A stretch of DNA of 64,000 nucleotides from Bacillus mobilis (GCF_001884045.1 NZ_MACF01000105.1:1-64000); one strand, 5' to 3'; positions 1 to 8,947 are shown, counted from the first letter of the stretch. Notes: generated by a model not told the origin, from the sequence alone. Translations and numbers: made by a program.

Positions 1-405
1 AATGGCTCCGGTGGTAACGGTTCTGGCGGCAATGGTTCTGGTGATAACGGTTCTGGCGGCAACGGCTCTGGTGGCAATGGTTCTGGTGGCAACGGCTCTG
101 GTGGCAGTGGTTCTGGTGGCAGTGGTTCTGGCGGCAACGGCTCTGGTGGTAATGGTTCTGGTGGTAACGGTTCTGGTGGTAACGGTTCTGGTGGCAGTGG
201 TTCTGGCGGCAGTGGTGCTGGTGATAACGGTTCTGGTGGCAATGGTTCTGGTGGTAATGGCTCTGGTGGCAACGGCTCTGGCGGCAACGGTTCTGGTGGC
301 AACGGCTCTGGTGGCAACGGTTCTGGTGGCAATGGCTCTGGTGGCAATGGTTCTGGTGGCAATGGCTCTGGTGGCAACGGCTCTGGTGGCAACGGCTCTG
401 GTGGC
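1..405 (+). repeat. 27 tandem 15-nt units coding for NGSGG pentads
   Basis: In-frame 15-nt units run without interruption from base 1 to 405 and encode [N/S]G[S/A]G[G/D]. Units differ mainly at third codon positions (aat/aac, ggt/ggc, tct/tcc), with a few N-to-S and G-to-D changes. The array continues beyond the window edge. Length variation between strains is likely by slippage or unequal crossing over, but cannot be shown from one sequence. Confidence 0.95.
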
Positions 406-651
406 AACGGCTCTCAAGGTGGTAACCGTGTTAAAGGCGATAACAGTTCTCAAGGCAGCAACCGCGTTAAAGGCGATAGCAGCTCTCAGGGAGGCAACGG
501 TTCTCAAGGTGGCAATGTAAAAGATAATGAGAAAAAACAAGGCGATAAGTTACCTAATACGGCAACACATTATCCTGCATCTATTTTAATGGGAATTTCA
601 ACATTCCTAATCGGTATGTTACTATTTATTCGCCGTAAAAATGCAAAATAA
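1..651 (+). CDS. Wall-anchored Gly/Ser/Asn-repeat surface protein, C-terminal part (LPNTA sorting signal)
   Basis: The 5' end lies outside the window, so only the last 216 residues are seen. They start with 27 pentads of the NGSGG type, continue with two NRVKGD-SSQG units, and end in KKQGDK, the sorting motif LPNTA, a hydrophobic stretch (SILMGISTFLIGMLLF) and the charged tail RRKNAK. That is a complete cell-wall sorting signal. The motif ends in A rather than G; in B. anthracis LPNTA is the signal of sortase C (class D), which anchors two sporulation-related proteins, BasH and BasI. Anchoring by that enzyme is inferred, and the N-terminal function cannot be read here. A hairpin at 698-744 separates it from the convergent proS. 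Confidence 0.9.
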   Translation, partial: NGSGGNGSGGNGSGDNGSGGNGSGGNGSGGNGSGGSGSGGSGSGGNGSGGNGSGGNGSGGNGSGGSGSGGSGAGDNGSGGNGSGGNGSGGNGSGGNGSGGNGSGGNGSGGNGSGGNGSGGNGSGGNGSGGNGSGGNGSQGGNRVKGDNSSQGSNRVKGDSSSQGGNGSQGGNVKDNEKKQGDKLPNTATHYPASILMGISTFLIGMLLFIRRKNAK

Positions 652-697
652 AACACATCCTTCCATCTAAAACATACATGAAGCAAATTGTAAAACT

Positions 698-744
698 AAA
701 AAGGACTTTGGATTGCATTTTATTATGCAGCCCAAAGTCCTTTT
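698..744. terminator. Bidirectional terminator between the surface protein gene and proS
   Basis: The arms AAAGGACTTTGG (700-711) and CCAAAGTCCTTT (732-743) form a 12-bp stem flanked by A-rich and T-rich runs. It lies between two converging genes. Confidence 0.85.
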
Positions 745-765
745 CATCCTCTATCAAAAAGCGCA

Positions 766-2196
766 TTAATACGCTTTTCCCCAATACACCATTTGTTTAG
801 CTTCTTTCCCACAACAAATACATTCATCAGCTACATGCTCTTGCTCAAAAGGCATACAACGTGAAGATACTCCAACCTCTTCTTTTAGTTTCTCTTCACA
901 AGCCAATTCTCCGCACCACATTGCCTTAATAAATCCTTGCTTTTCATCCGCTACTTTTTTCATCTCTTCGAAATTCGTCGCACTATACGTATTCTCATCG
1001 CGAAATACTTTTGCCTTATTAAATAAAGAATTGTGAATTTCCTCAAGTAATGCTGGAATACGTTCTTCTAATTGATCCATTGATATAAATTCTTTTTCTT
1101 TCGTATCTCTTCTTACAAGTACGACTTGATTCTTTTCAATATCTTTAGGGCCAACTTCTAATCGAATTGGAATGCCCTTCATTTCATACTCATTGAATTT
1201 CCAGCCTGGTGTTTTATTACTAGCATCTATTTTTACTCGTGCAACCTTTTGAATATGTTCTTGTAACTCTGTTGCTTTCGCTAAAACTCCTTCTTTATGC
1301 TGAGCAATTGGTACAATAACAACTTGCACTGGCGCGACTTTAGGAGGCATTACAAGCCCATTATTATCACTATGAACCATAATAAGTCCACCTATCATTC
1401 TTGTTGATACACCCCAAGATGTTTGGTGTACATATTGCCACTTACCGTTACGATCTAAAAACTTAATATCAAATGCTTCAGAGAAATTCGTTCCAAAGTT
1501 ATGAGATGTTCCTGTTTGAAGTGCTTTCCCATCATGCATTAAGCTTTCAATCGTATACGTCGCCTTTGCGCCCGCAAATTTTTCTTTCTCTGTTTTTTGT
1601 CCTTTAATTATTGGTATCGCTAAGTAGTCTTCACAGAAAGAAGCATATAGATTTAAAATATGTAACGTTTCAGCTTGAGATTCTTCTGCTGTTTCATGAA
1701 TTGTATGACCCTCTTGCCATAAGAATTCAGTTGTACGAAGGAATGGTCGCGTCGTTTTCTCCCAACGAACTACTGAACACCACTGATTATATAGCTTTGG
1801 CAAATCATTATAGGATTGCACAATTTTTGAAAAATGTTCACAGAATAAAGTTTCAGATGTAGGGCGTACACAAAGTCTCTCCGCTAATTTTTCATCCCCG
1901 CCATGTGTCACCCATGCTACTTCAGGAGCAAACCCTTCTACATGATCCTTCTCTTTTTGCAATAAACTCTCTGGGATAAACATTGGCATATACACATTTT
2001 CATGACCAGTTGCTTTTAACTTCTCATCCATAACTTTCTGCATATTTTCCCATAAGGCATAACCGTACGGACGTAGAATCATACATCCTTTTACACTTGA
2101 ATAATCAACAAGTTCTGCTTTTTTTACAATATCTGTGTACCACTGTGCAAAATCCTCTTCCATCTTCGTAATCGCTTGTACTTGTTCTTTTGCCAT
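766..2196 (-). CDS. proS: Prolyl-tRNA synthetase, ProS type 3 (archaeal/eukaryotic-like)
   Basis: Charges tRNA-Pro with proline in the cytoplasm. The 476-residue product has the class II core, including RPTSETLFC and [18 protein letters not shown], the anticodon-binding domain, and the C-terminal extension of the short eukaryote-like form with cysteines CGELAC and CICCG and a terminal tyrosine. The start is the ATG at 2196, preceded by AAAAGGAGGAAG. The reading frame stays open 55 codons further upstream, but that part is the T-box leader, not protein. The B. cereus group usually has a second proS of bacterial type elsewhere; this copy is the T-box-controlled one. Confidence 0.95.
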   Translation of the reverse strand: MAKEQVQAITKMEEDFAQWYTDIVKKAELVDYSSVKGCMILRPYGYALWENMQKVMDEKLKATGHENVYMPMFIPESLLQKEKDHVEGFAPEVAWVTHGGDEKLAERLCVRPTSETLFCEHFSKIVQSYNDLPKLYNQWCSVVRWEKTTRPFLRTTEFLWQEGHTIHETAEESQAETLHILNLYASFCEDYLAIPIIKGQKTEKEKFAGAKATYTIESLMHDGKALQTGTSHNFGTNFSEAFDIKFLDRNGKWQYVHQTSWGVSTRMIGGLIMVHSDNNGLVMPPKVAPVQVVIVPIAQHKEGVLAKATELQEHIQKVARVKIDASNKTPGWKFNEYEMKGIPIRLEVGPKDIEKNQVVLVRRDTKEKEFISMDQLEERIPALLEEIHNSLFNKAKVFRDENTYSATNFEEMKKVADEKQGFIKAMWCGELACEEKLKEEVGVSSRCMPFEQEHVADECICCGKEAKQMVYWGKAY

Positions 2197-2219
2197 AGTC
2201 AGTCTTCCTCCTTTTGAAA

Positions 2220-2450
2220 ATACAAAAAAGCCCGCGTCCCTAAATAGGGACCGAGCTTTGCCGGCGTTACCACCCTGATTCATGCACAAAAATTGCGCAT
2301 GCTCTCTTTTTGATAACGGGAAATTCCCGCTGCATATGCAGAACTCAAAGGTAGGTTCCATATCGCCTTTTTAAGAATCTTTCAGCCTACTGGATTCTCT
2401 CTCTGCTAAAAAGGTTGAACATGTACTAGTCCTTTCTCATCGTTATAACG
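2220..2450 (-). promoter_or_regulatory. T-box riboswitch upstream of proS
   Basis: On the minus strand the leader carries the T-box core AGGGTGGTAACGCCGGC. It is followed at once by a G+C-rich terminator stem (GGTCCCTATTTAGGGAC inside AAAGC...GCGGGCTTTTTT, about 2222-2262). Uncharged tRNA should pair with the T-box bulge and give read-through into proS. A CCU triplet near 2356, within GGAACCTACC, is a candidate proline specifier, but I did not model stem I. Confidence 0.92.
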
Positions 2451-2542
2451 AAATAAATTTGTTGATTATCATAATACAAATTCTTTTTTAAAACAATAGC
2501 TAATTTTCTCATTTTTATATATTCTTTTCATTTTTTGCAGTT

Positions 2543-2836
2543 TTATACGTAGCTTTTTCTCGTGATTTTTAAAAGTTGATGTGCAATCATACCGATAAGT
2601 GTACCAAGTAGAACGAAGAAACCAATAAATCCATATCCCATTCCTTCCCATCCACCAATCACCATCATTGTAACCGGAAAGGATGCTAAGCAAAGAAGTA
2701 TTAAACTAAGTGCAAATATAATATCGAACTGTTTGTTTGGAAACCGTTTCTTTAGTAAATACGAAATAGCAAATACAAGAATAATCGTAATTCCGCCAAT
2801 GATATAAAAGATACTAAATTCATCTAGCCAATCCAC
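2543..2836 (-). CDS. Small membrane protein, YesK-like
   Basis: The 97-residue product has three hydrophobic segments: IIGGITIILVFAISYLL, IIFALSLILLCLASFPVTMMV and GFIGFFVLLGTLIGMIA. Short basic loops lie between them, and the layout resembles the YesK family. GTG at 2836 is preferred because GAAGGAGG sits seven bases before it; the upstream ATG at 2854 would put that ribosome binding site inside the gene. It is monocistronic with about 150 bases to the next gene. Function unknown. Confidence 0.7.
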   Translation of the reverse strand: MDWLDEFSIFYIIGGITIILVFAISYLLKKRFPNKQFDIIFALSLILLCLASFPVTMMVIGGWEGMGYGFIGFFVLLGTLIGMIAHQLLKITRKSYV

Positions 2837-2990
2837 AGTATTCCCTCCTTCCATTCATTCCCTTATACTTAATTATATGTTTAACTTTTCTGAAAATAAA
2901 TAATAAATTTTCACCTAGAAATATATTTTTATTACTAGGTATTAATAGTAATATATAAGAATAGGTTTTATATAATCAGGAGGGAACTTT

Positions 2991-4304
2991 ATGGATAAAG
3001 CATTAACAAATCACGTCATTATTTTATCTTTCGATTGCTTATCAGCTTTAGATTTTCCTATATTACAAAAACTTCCTAATTTCCAAACATTAATAAACAA
3101 GGGCGCGATGGCGAGAAAAGTGGAACCTATTTATCCTTCTGTAACATACCCAAGTCACTCAACAATCGTTACTGGAAACTACCCTAATAAACATGGCGTA
3201 GTTAGCAATACGTTACTTCAACCTGGACGCGAGTCACCAGATTGGCATTGGTACCGAAAATCCATTAAAGGAACAACGTTATACGATGAAGCACGTAAAG
3301 CAAATTTAACGACAGCTGCCCTTCTATGGCCTGTTACCGGCAGAGCAAATATTGATTACAATTTACCTGAAATTTTTCCAAATAGACCGTGGCAAAATCA
3401 AATTTTAGTTTCATTATTTAGCGGTAGCCCGCTATATCAATTAGATTTGAATCAGCGTTTTGGTCATATAAGAAATGGTTTATCACAGCCTGAACTCGAT
3501 GATTTCGTACTCGCTTCTGCTGTGCATACAATCCAAACGAAGAAGCCGAATGTCATGTTTGTACATTTCACCGATTTAGACACCCAAAGACACTATCACG
3601 GCTTTGAATCAAAAGAAACAATAGCTGCAATTCATAGACACGATGAACGGCTAGGAAAAATTATTCAAGCTTTAAAAGACAGTAACCTATACGAAGAGAG
3701 TACAATTATCGCTCTTGGTGATCATAGCGCTTTAAGTGAAAACAAAGCCATTCAATTAAATGTACTATTCCATCAAAACGAGCTTATATCTATAAACTCA
3801 AAAGGAAAATTAATAGACTGGAAGGTCTATTGCCAAAGTTGCGACGGCTCTGCCTATGTATATGTAAAAGACAAAAATGATACAGATACCATTCGAAAAG
3901 TACAACTACTACTTGAAGAATTACTTCCAAATAAACAAAACGGTATTGAATTTATACTACATGATGAAGCTGTAAAAGACTGCGGTGCAGATGGTAATTG
4001 TTTATTTATGTTGGAAGCACAAGAAGGCTATTATTTCACTGAAAACTATACAGGAGATTTTATAAAGGAAATTACTGAAAAAGATGTTACGCCTAGTAAA
4101 AAATATACATTTGGTACGCATGGATACTCTCCAACAAAACCTAACTATGAAACAATTTTTATCGCTGCTGGGAAAGGGATAAAAAGCGGCATTACCATTC
4201 CATATATGAGGCTTATTGATGAAGGTCCGACTATCGCTAGACTACTCGGTTTACACTTAGGTGAAACAGACGGATCAATTGTAGAGGATTTACTTCAATT
4301 GTAA
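2991..4304 (+). CDS. Type I phosphodiesterase / nucleotide pyrophosphatase family protein
   Basis: The alkaline phosphatase superfamily fold is shown by the metal ligand in LSFDC (Asp15), the nucleophile region YPSVTYPSHSTIVTGNYPNKHG-like around Thr52, HFTDLDTQRH, and ALGDHS. Length (437 residues) fits bacterial ectonucleotide pyrophosphatase/phosphodiesterases. No signal peptide is visible, so it is probably cytoplasmic and acts on soluble phosphodiesters; the substrate is unknown. TCAGGAGGGAA precedes the ATG. Confidence 0.85.
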   Translation: MDKALTNHVIILSFDCLSALDFPILQKLPNFQTLINKGAMARKVEPIYPSVTYPSHSTIVTGNYPNKHGVVSNTLLQPGRESPDWHWYRKSIKGTTLYDEARKANLTTAALLWPVTGRANIDYNLPEIFPNRPWQNQILVSLFSGSPLYQLDLNQRFGHIRNGLSQPELDDFVLASAVHTIQTKKPNVMFVHFTDLDTQRHYHGFESKETIAAIHRHDERLGKIIQALKDSNLYEESTIIALGDHSALSENKAIQLNVLFHQNELISINSKGKLIDWKVYCQSCDGSAYVYVKDKNDTDTIRKVQLLLEELLPNKQNGIEFILHDEAVKDCGADGNCLFMLEAQEGYYFTENYTGDFIKEITEKDVTPSKKYTFGTHGYSPTKPNYETIFIAAGKGIKSGITIPYMRLIDEGPTIARLLGLHLGETDGSIVEDLLQL

Positions 4305-4412
4305 AGAACTGTGTATATATGTAAAAGTTATGTAAAAATCATCACTGTTTCTCTTTTTATAATTTTTATTTTTGTACACTGTTAGTAGAACAAATTTAAG
4401 GGGGAACATTAT

Positions 4413-5696
4413 ATGAAAAAAATGTCCAGACAAGAAAAAAGCTGGATATTATACGATTGGGCGAACTCGGTATATTCGCTCGTCATTACAACTGCATTAT
4501 TCCCAATTTACTTTAAAGCAGCCGCAAAAGAAGCTGGACTATCTGGTGCAACTTCAACAGCATATTGGGGATATGCAAACTCGTTCGCTACACTTTTAAT
4601 TTCTATACTTGCTCCTATTCTCGGCACAGTTGCTGATTATAAAGGGTTTAAAAAACGATTTTTCACATTCTTCTTCGGACTCGGCATCGTATTTACAAGT
4701 ATGCTAGCAGTCGTCCCAACATCTCAGTGGTACTTATTACTAGGCTGCTATATGCTAGCACTAATCGGTTTTGCGGGAGCAAACATTTTTTATGATGCAT
4801 TTTTAGTAGATGTTACCTCTAAAGATAGAATGGACCGAATTTCTACAAGAGGCTTTGCATTAGGCTATATTGGGAGCACCATTCCTTTTATCGGTTGTAT
4901 CGCTCTTATTATTCTTGCTCAAAAAGGAACTATCCCTTTATCAGTCGGCATTGCTAGTCAAATTTCATTCGCGATAACAGCTCTTTGGTGGGGATTGTTT
5001 ACAATTCCAATGCTAAAAAACGTAGAGCAAACGCACTATATTGAACGCGATCCAAGACCAATTGCAATGAGCTTCAAACGCCTTGCTGATACTTTTAAAA
5101 ATATTAAAGAATATAAAACAGTCTTTATGTTCCTAATCGCCTATTTCTTCTACATTGACGGGGTCGATACAATTATTACTATGTCTACCGCTTACGGAAC
5201 AGATCTCGGTATTAGTGCAACGAATCTATTAATCATCTTATTTGTTACACAAATTGTAGCTTGTCCATTCGCTTTATTATACGGAAAATTATCAGAAACA
5301 TTTACAGGGAAAAAAATGCTATATGTCGGTATTATTATTTATATCATTATCTGCACATATGCTTATTTCTTAAAAACAACACTCGATTTCTGGATTTTAG
5401 CAATGTTAGTTGCCACTTCTCAAGGTGGTATTCAAGCGCTTAGTCGGTCCTATTTTGCAAAACTAGTACCTAAAGAATCTGCAAATGAATTCTTCGGATT
5501 TTATAATATATTTGGCAAGTTCGCAGCGATTATGGGTCCCGTATTAGTCGGTGTTACAACGCAATTAACGGGAAAAACAAACGCTGGTGTCCTTAGTATT
5601 ATTGTACTGTTCGTTATCGGCGGATTTTTATTAACTAGAGTTCCTGAAAATAGTACATCCGTTACACCACCTAGTCCAAAAACCAAAACGCTATAA
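4413..5696 (+). CDS. MFS transporter, UMF1 / Atg22-like family
   Basis: A 427-residue polytopic protein. Its N-terminus EKSWILYDWANSVYSLVITT carries the YDWANS signature of the UMF1 family, related to the yeast vacuolar effluxer Atg22. About 12 membrane spans are visible, with the MFS-type loop GTVADYKGFKKR after span 2. Family members are thought to export small solutes; the substrate is not predictable. AAGGGGG precedes the start and a strong terminator follows. It is not obviously linked to its neighbours. Confidence 0.85.
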   Translation: MKKMSRQEKSWILYDWANSVYSLVITTALFPIYFKAAAKEAGLSGATSTAYWGYANSFATLLISILAPILGTVADYKGFKKRFFTFFFGLGIVFTSMLAVVPTSQWYLLLGCYMLALIGFAGANIFYDAFLVDVTSKDRMDRISTRGFALGYIGSTIPFIGCIALIILAQKGTIPLSVGIASQISFAITALWWGLFTIPMLKNVEQTHYIERDPRPIAMSFKRLADTFKNIKEYKTVFMFLIAYFFYIDGVDTIITMSTAYGTDLGISATNLLIILFVTQIVACPFALLYGKLSETFTGKKMLYVGIIIYIIICTYAYFLKTTLDFWILAMLVATSQGGIQALSRSYFAKLVPKESANEFFGFYNIFGKFAAIMGPVLVGVTTQLTGKTNAGVLSIIVLFVIGGFLLTRVPENSTSVTPPSPKTKTL

Positions 5697-5736
5697 GAAA
5701 AAGATCCTCTTCATATGAGAAGAGGATCTTTTTCTT
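5694..5736. terminator. Bidirectional terminator
   Basis: A 15-bp stem (5697-5711 with 5720-5734, core AAGATCCTCTT) is flanked by A and T runs between converging genes. Confidence 0.9.
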
Positions 5737-5739
5737 ATT

Positions 5740-6135
5740 TTATCGATAACGTCTTACAATTAAAAATTCTACAGCCGGCTTTACAACTATCGCAGCGCAT
5801 AACGCAAACAAAAGCGGTATGTTATGAAAATCAATCCATTTATTAAAACCTACCGATGCGAAAAACAAACCAAAAATTAATACAACAAGTACATAATACG
5901 TAACATTTGCACTTGTTTTTAATACATGCTTTTCTACATCTTCTTTCTCCTCCGTTGTCCCTTCCACATTATTCGATGCCAAACTTTTAAACATATAATG
6001 TAATGCGATGCTACAAATAAATAGTGCATACCAGTTTACTTGAAGTTCAATTAACCAATAATAAAGTGCAAACACTAACGTACTTATAGCCACTAATGTC
6101 GTAACTACAAGGCTTATTTTCTCTTTCCCCAACAA
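5740..6135 (-). CDS. Integral membrane protein paired with an XRE regulator
   Basis: A 131-residue protein with four predicted spans in two hairpins (residues about 8-28, 32-48, 78-98 and 106-124) and a charged loop TTEEKEDVEKH between them. I do not recognise the family. The gene lies nine bases downstream of the small XRE regulator, the usual layout of regulator plus membrane-protein pairs in Firmicutes. Co-transcription is inferred. Confidence 0.75.
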   Translation of the reverse strand: MLGKEKISLVVTTLVAISTLVFALYYWLIELQVNWYALFICSIALHYMFKSLASNNVEGTTEEKEDVEKHVLKTSANVTYYVLVVLIFGLFFASVGFNKWIDFHNIPLLFALCAAIVVKPAVEFLIVRRYR

Positions 6136-6144
6136 CTATTCCCC

Positions 6145-6339
6145 CTACAGCTTGTACAAAAATAGTTTATCAACAGTTGTTCCTAATACTTCAGCTAAAC
6201 GGAATGCTAACGCTAAGCTTGGATCATATTTATTATTCTCAATTGCATTTATCGTCTGTCTTGAAACTTTACACTTATCAGCTAATGCACCTTGTGAAAT
6301 ATTGTTTTCAGTGCGTAATTCATAAATTTGATTTTTCAC
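6145..6339 (-). CDS. XRE-family regulator, YozG-like short form
   Basis: A 64-residue Cro/CI-type repressor consisting almost only of its helix-turn-helix, QGALADKCKVSRQTINAIEN, followed by YDPSLALAFRLAEVLGTTVDKLF. GTG at 6339 is chosen because TTAGGAG lies seven bases upstream and because family members begin with KNQIYELR. A longer frame to 6420 lacks a ribosome binding site. It probably controls itself and the following membrane gene. Confidence 0.85.
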   Translation of the reverse strand: MKNQIYELRTENNISQGALADKCKVSRQTINAIENNKYDPSLALAFRLAEVLGTTVDKLFLYKL

Positions 6340-6419
6340 ATCTTTTCTCCTAACATGTAAAATCGTTTTTACAACATTAGTATATAGTCGGTACATTTCA
6401 TTGTCAAAAGACTGCCACA

Positions 6420-6446
6420 AGAAAAGGGAGCAATTCTGCTCCCTTA
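6420..6446 (-). terminator. Terminator of the MFS gene
   Basis: AAGGGAGCA and TGCTCCCTT arms (6424-6432 with 6437-6445) are followed on the minus strand by TTTTC, just after the stop of the MFS gene. Confidence 0.8.
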
Positions 6447-6452
6447 CAATGG

Positions 6453-7685
6453 TTATTTCGAGGCTAACGAATTTGTTAGTTCCTCTGTATTAGCGACATC
6501 TTCTTTATTTATTTTCATGCGTAGAACTGGCCCTATCGCAAATAAAATAAGTGACATTGCTATACAAAATACAGTAACTAGTGAGGTCATCTCCTTCAAT
6601 CCTCCAGCTAGTGAAGTTCCAATTAACATTGCCCCCATAAACAGTGGCAAAATTGTTCCATTTACTCTTCCAATCATATTTTCTGGTACAAGTTGAATCA
6701 TAAGCGTACCGACAACGATATTAACACAAGCTAAACAAATACCTGTTCCAAACCTCATGAAACTAGTAAGCCAAAATGATGTAGATAGCCCTTCTACTAA
6801 AAATGATATTGCTAATATGCTCATACCGAATACAAACATCTTTTTCGGATTCACTTTTGAAGCAAAAACTGCAGCAACAATCCCACCGACTAACATACCG
6901 ATTCCATCAGCTGCGGCTAAATATTGAACTGCTTCTTTTTCCATTCCAAGCCGTTCTATTACAAGAAACACTTCTAATGGATTTGTTAGTCCAACAGCTA
7001 AGCCCATAATGGTGAAAGTGATCGTAATCATACGTAAATTTTTCGTATGAAGAACATATTTCCACCCCTCTTTTATATCATTTTTCAATGAATCTCTCGC
7101 CACTTGCTCTTGTTCCACCCATTTTGGTAAAAACGAAAGAGCAATAGCAGATAACAAAAATAAAATGATTAAGCTATATAGTGATGTAAATAAACCAAGT
7201 TGTGTGTACACAAGCGATCCTACTACTGGTCCAAAAATCAGAAATAATGACTGTAATGTTTGATTAAATGCAATCGCATTTGCTACCTGTTCTTCTTTTA
7301 CGTAGCGCTTAAATATACGCGAAGATGATGGCTGAGAAAACTGACCTACAATCGCGGAAATGAGTGTTGCAAAAAATATAGCCTGCCAATAATCTAACTT
7401 TAACAACAAGACAATTCCTACAATAGACAGTACGCTTAATACATCTCCAGCAACCATCGTTCTTTTCGGATTCCAGCGATCAGCTAGCGCCCCACCGATA
7501 AACGAGAAAATAAAAATAGGTGCATATTCCATAACCGATAACAAAGAAACTGAAACTGGATCATTATTCGTTCGCTCCATTATGAAATATAAAAGAGCCA
7601 TATTTCTGATCCAAATTGCAAATTGTTGTAAAATATCAGACGCCATAACGAGCATAAATGCTCGGTTTTTAAATAAAGCGTTCAC
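6453..7685 (-). CDS. MFS efflux-type transporter
   Basis: A 12-span major facilitator with the loop GGALADRWNPKRT after span 2 and a long central loop (WVEQEQVARDSLKND), as in MdrA/YfmI or macrolide-type exporters. GTG at 7685 (protein starting VNALFKNRAF) is preferred because AAGGGG lies seven bases before it; the ATG two codons earlier (7691) abuts the ribosome binding site. A TetR operator at 7703-7721 overlaps its promoter region. Together with the upstream tetR gene this is a classical drug-efflux pair; the inducer is unknown. Confidence 0.85.
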   Translation of the reverse strand: MNALFKNRAFMLVMASDILQQFAIWIRNMALLYFIMERTNNDPVSVSLLSVMEYAPIFIFSFIGGALADRWNPKRTMVAGDVLSVLSIVGIVLLLKLDYWQAIFFATLISAIVGQFSQPSSSRIFKRYVKEEQVANAIAFNQTLQSLFLIFGPVVGSLVYTQLGLFTSLYSLIILFLLSAIALSFLPKWVEQEQVARDSLKNDIKEGWKYVLHTKNLRMITITFTIMGLAVGLTNPLEVFLVIERLGMEKEAVQYLAAADGIGMLVGGIVAAVFASKVNPKKMFVFGMSILAISFLVEGLSTSFWLTSFMRFGTGICLACVNIVVGTLMIQLVPENMIGRVNGTILPLFMGAMLIGTSLAGGLKEMTSLVTVFCIAMSLILFAIGPVLRMKINKEDVANTEELTNSLASK

Positions 7686-7702
7686 TTTCATTCCCCTTTC
7701 AT

Positions 7703-7721
7703 AAACCGACCGTTCGGTCTA
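7703..7721. promoter_or_regulatory. TetR operator in front of the MFS gene
   Basis: AAACCGACCGTTCGGTCTA has near-perfect dyad symmetry (GACCG/CGGTC). It is repeated with one change in front of the tetR gene at 8347-8365. Confidence 0.85.
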
Positions 7722-7750
7722 GTTTTTTTGTAAGAAAAGCAACTGACTTA

Positions 7751-8332
7751 TTATTCAGCTGCCATTCCTTTTAACAATACATCTATTGCCTTTTTATAAA
7801 TACGTTGCAACTCTTTATAATCTAACTCGTAGTAAAGTACTCCAAGCCCCGATAATAATCCATTCACAATATACATAAGATCACGCGTATTATCTTCACG
7901 AAACTCTCCAGACTGTATGCCTGCTTCAATTAGTTTCTCAAACATAACATATGATTCTCTAGTTAAAGCCAATAGTTCATCCAAAATCTCTTTACTTACA
8001 ACTTGGCTCATAGAGAATTCCTCTATTGCATTTGAAATGGGCTGCTGTATGTCCTCGACATGATATTCCGCGAGACCATATAGTTTTTCAGTATTCGTAC
8101 TATACAACTTCTCTTTTTCATTCCATTTTTCAAGCCAATCATACGTATGCTGTTTCACTACAAATAAAAATAATTCTTCTTTACTTTTAAAGTGATAATA
8201 AATGCTTCCTTTACTTCTCTCTGTAATTTCACAAATCTCTTCCATAGATGTAGCTGCATAGCCCTTCTGTGAAAACAGACTTTCTGCTTTATAGGCAATT
8301 TCTTTCTTTATCTCTTCTGCGCTTCTTCTCAT
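7751..8332 (-). CDS. TetR-family repressor
   Basis: A 193-residue regulator. Its N-terminal helix-turn-helix is EEICEITERSKGSIYYHFKSKEELF-like, with the family signature GSIYYHF, followed by a helical ligand-binding domain. ATG at 8332 follows AGAGGTG with proper spacing; a GTG two codons earlier is less likely. The two matching palindromes in front of this gene and of the MFS gene indicate that it represses both. Confidence 0.9.
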   Translation of the reverse strand: MRRSAEEIKKEIAYKAESLFSQKGYAATSMEEICEITERSKGSIYYHFKSKEELFLFVVKQHTYDWLEKWNEKEKLYSTNTEKLYGLAEYHVEDIQQPISNAIEEFSMSQVVSKEILDELLALTRESYVMFEKLIEAGIQSGEFREDNTRDLMYIVNGLLSGLGVLYYELDYKELQRIYKKAIDVLLKGMAAE

Positions 8333-8346
8333 ATTCACACCTCTTT

Positions 8347-8365
8347 AAACCGACCGTTCAGTCTA
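8347..8365. promoter_or_regulatory. TetR operator in front of tetR
   Basis: AAACCGACCGTTCAGTCTA differs from the operator at 7703-7721 by one base and lies just upstream of the regulator start. Autoregulation is inferred. Confidence 0.85.
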
Positions 8366-8412
8366 ATAATAACAAATTAAAAACCTCTATCGCAAGAGGC
8401 TATATTCCTTAT

Positions 8413-8556
8413 TTAAGAAAACGTACTTTCAAACCACGTTCGAATCATATGTATGATTCCAATTTTAAATCCTAATTTAACAAGAACTACGCCTCCCGCA
8501 GCTAATAAAAATAACACTACTTTCCCCTTGTTTTTCACTTTCAGTTCCCTTTTCAT
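8413..8556 (-). CDS. Small single-span membrane protein (47 aa)
   Basis: An intact short reading frame starting MKRELKVKNKGKVVLF and ending WFESTFS. A basic N-terminus is followed by one hydrophobic span (VVLFLLAAGGVVLVKLGF) and a short amphipathic tail. AAGGGGA precedes the ATG at good spacing. Two copies of an 18-bp palindromic element sit about 30 and 75 bases upstream, suggesting tight transcriptional control. No family recognised. Confidence 0.6.
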   Translation of the reverse strand: MKRELKVKNKGKVVLFLLAAGGVVLVKLGFKIGIIHMIRTWFESTFS

Positions 8557-8586
8557 TTCTATTCCCCTTAGTACGTTAAAAATATT

Positions 8587-8604
8587 AATCAAACGTTTGT
8601 TTAA
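8587..8604. promoter_or_regulatory. 18-bp operator-like element, copy 1
   Basis: AATCAAACGTTTGTTTAA, with the perfect core CAAACGTTTG. It is identical to copies at 8632-8649 and 21860-21877. The position upstream of the 47-residue gene fits an operator of an unidentified regulator. Confidence 0.6.
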
Positions 8605-8631
8605 CTGTTGTTATGCATATGTAAGCCAACT

Positions 8632-8649
8632 AATCAAACGTTTGTTTAA
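8632..8649. promoter_or_regulatory. 18-bp operator-like element, copy 2
   Basis: Identical to copy 1 and in the same orientation, 45 bp away. It abuts the T-tract of the terminator at 8647-8680. Confidence 0.6.
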
Positions 8650-8680
8650 AAAGAAATACGCCCGTTATAGGGCGTATTCT
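8647..8680 (-). terminator. Terminator of the Gly/Ser/Cys-rich small protein gene
   Basis: AATACGCCC and GGGCGTATT arms (8655-8663 with 8670-8678) are followed on the minus strand by TTCTTTTT. Confidence 0.85.
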
Positions 8681-8682
8681 CA

Positions 8683-8934
8683 TCAATCACCGCCGCCTCC
8701 GCCACCATCGCAGCTACCTCCGCTATCTCCGCCAAAAGATCCCCCACAATCATGTGATCCTCCATGCGAGCTATCATTATCAGATCCAGCAAAGAAAAAT
8801 AATGGTGATGAATTGTTAGATGAATTATGAATGTTATTTTGTTTCGTAAGATTTACCTTCTTTTTGTTTGATCGAACTGCTGTTACGATCGTTCCAACTA
8901 CAACAAATAATAGTATGACAATAATAAATTCCAT
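8683..8934 (-). CDS. Small membrane protein with Gly/Ser/Cys-rich tail (83 aa)
   Basis: One N-terminal span (FIIVILLFVVVGTIVTAV) is followed by a basic stretch, a Ser/Asn linker, and a tail rich in Gly, Ser, Asp and His with two cysteines (HDCGGSFGG, GGSCDGGGGGGD). The composition recalls small YtzI- or coat-like proteins, but no family is assigned. GGAGG lies seven bases before the ATG. The gene is 13 bases downstream of the thioredoxin-like gene and probably in its operon. Confidence 0.7.
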   Translation of the reverse strand: MEFIIVILLFVVVGTIVTAVRSNKKKVNLTKQNNIHNSSNNSSPLFFFAGSDNDSSHGGSHDCGGSFGGDSGGSCDGGGGGGD

Positions 8935-8947
8935 ATAAAAGCCTCCC

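Noticed and set aside
1-405. Short tandem repeats that could be taken for a CRISPR array or minisatellite
   Set aside because: Units are 15 nt, directly adjacent without spacers, in frame, and vary at third codon positions: a coding repeat.
2-520. Long Val/Ala/Leu-rich plus-strand frame over the repeats at the window start
   Set aside because: It is the wrong frame of the NGSGG-coding array; the real frame starts at base 1 and ends in a proper sorting signal.
2197-2361. N-terminal extension of ProS by 55 residues
   Set aside because: These bases are the T-box antiterminator and terminator; the true start at 2196 has its own ribosome binding site.
8453-8830. Plus-strand frame with a poly-proline stretch
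   Set aside because: It is the antisense of the Gly-rich 83-residue gene and of the 47-residue gene, without a ribosome binding site.
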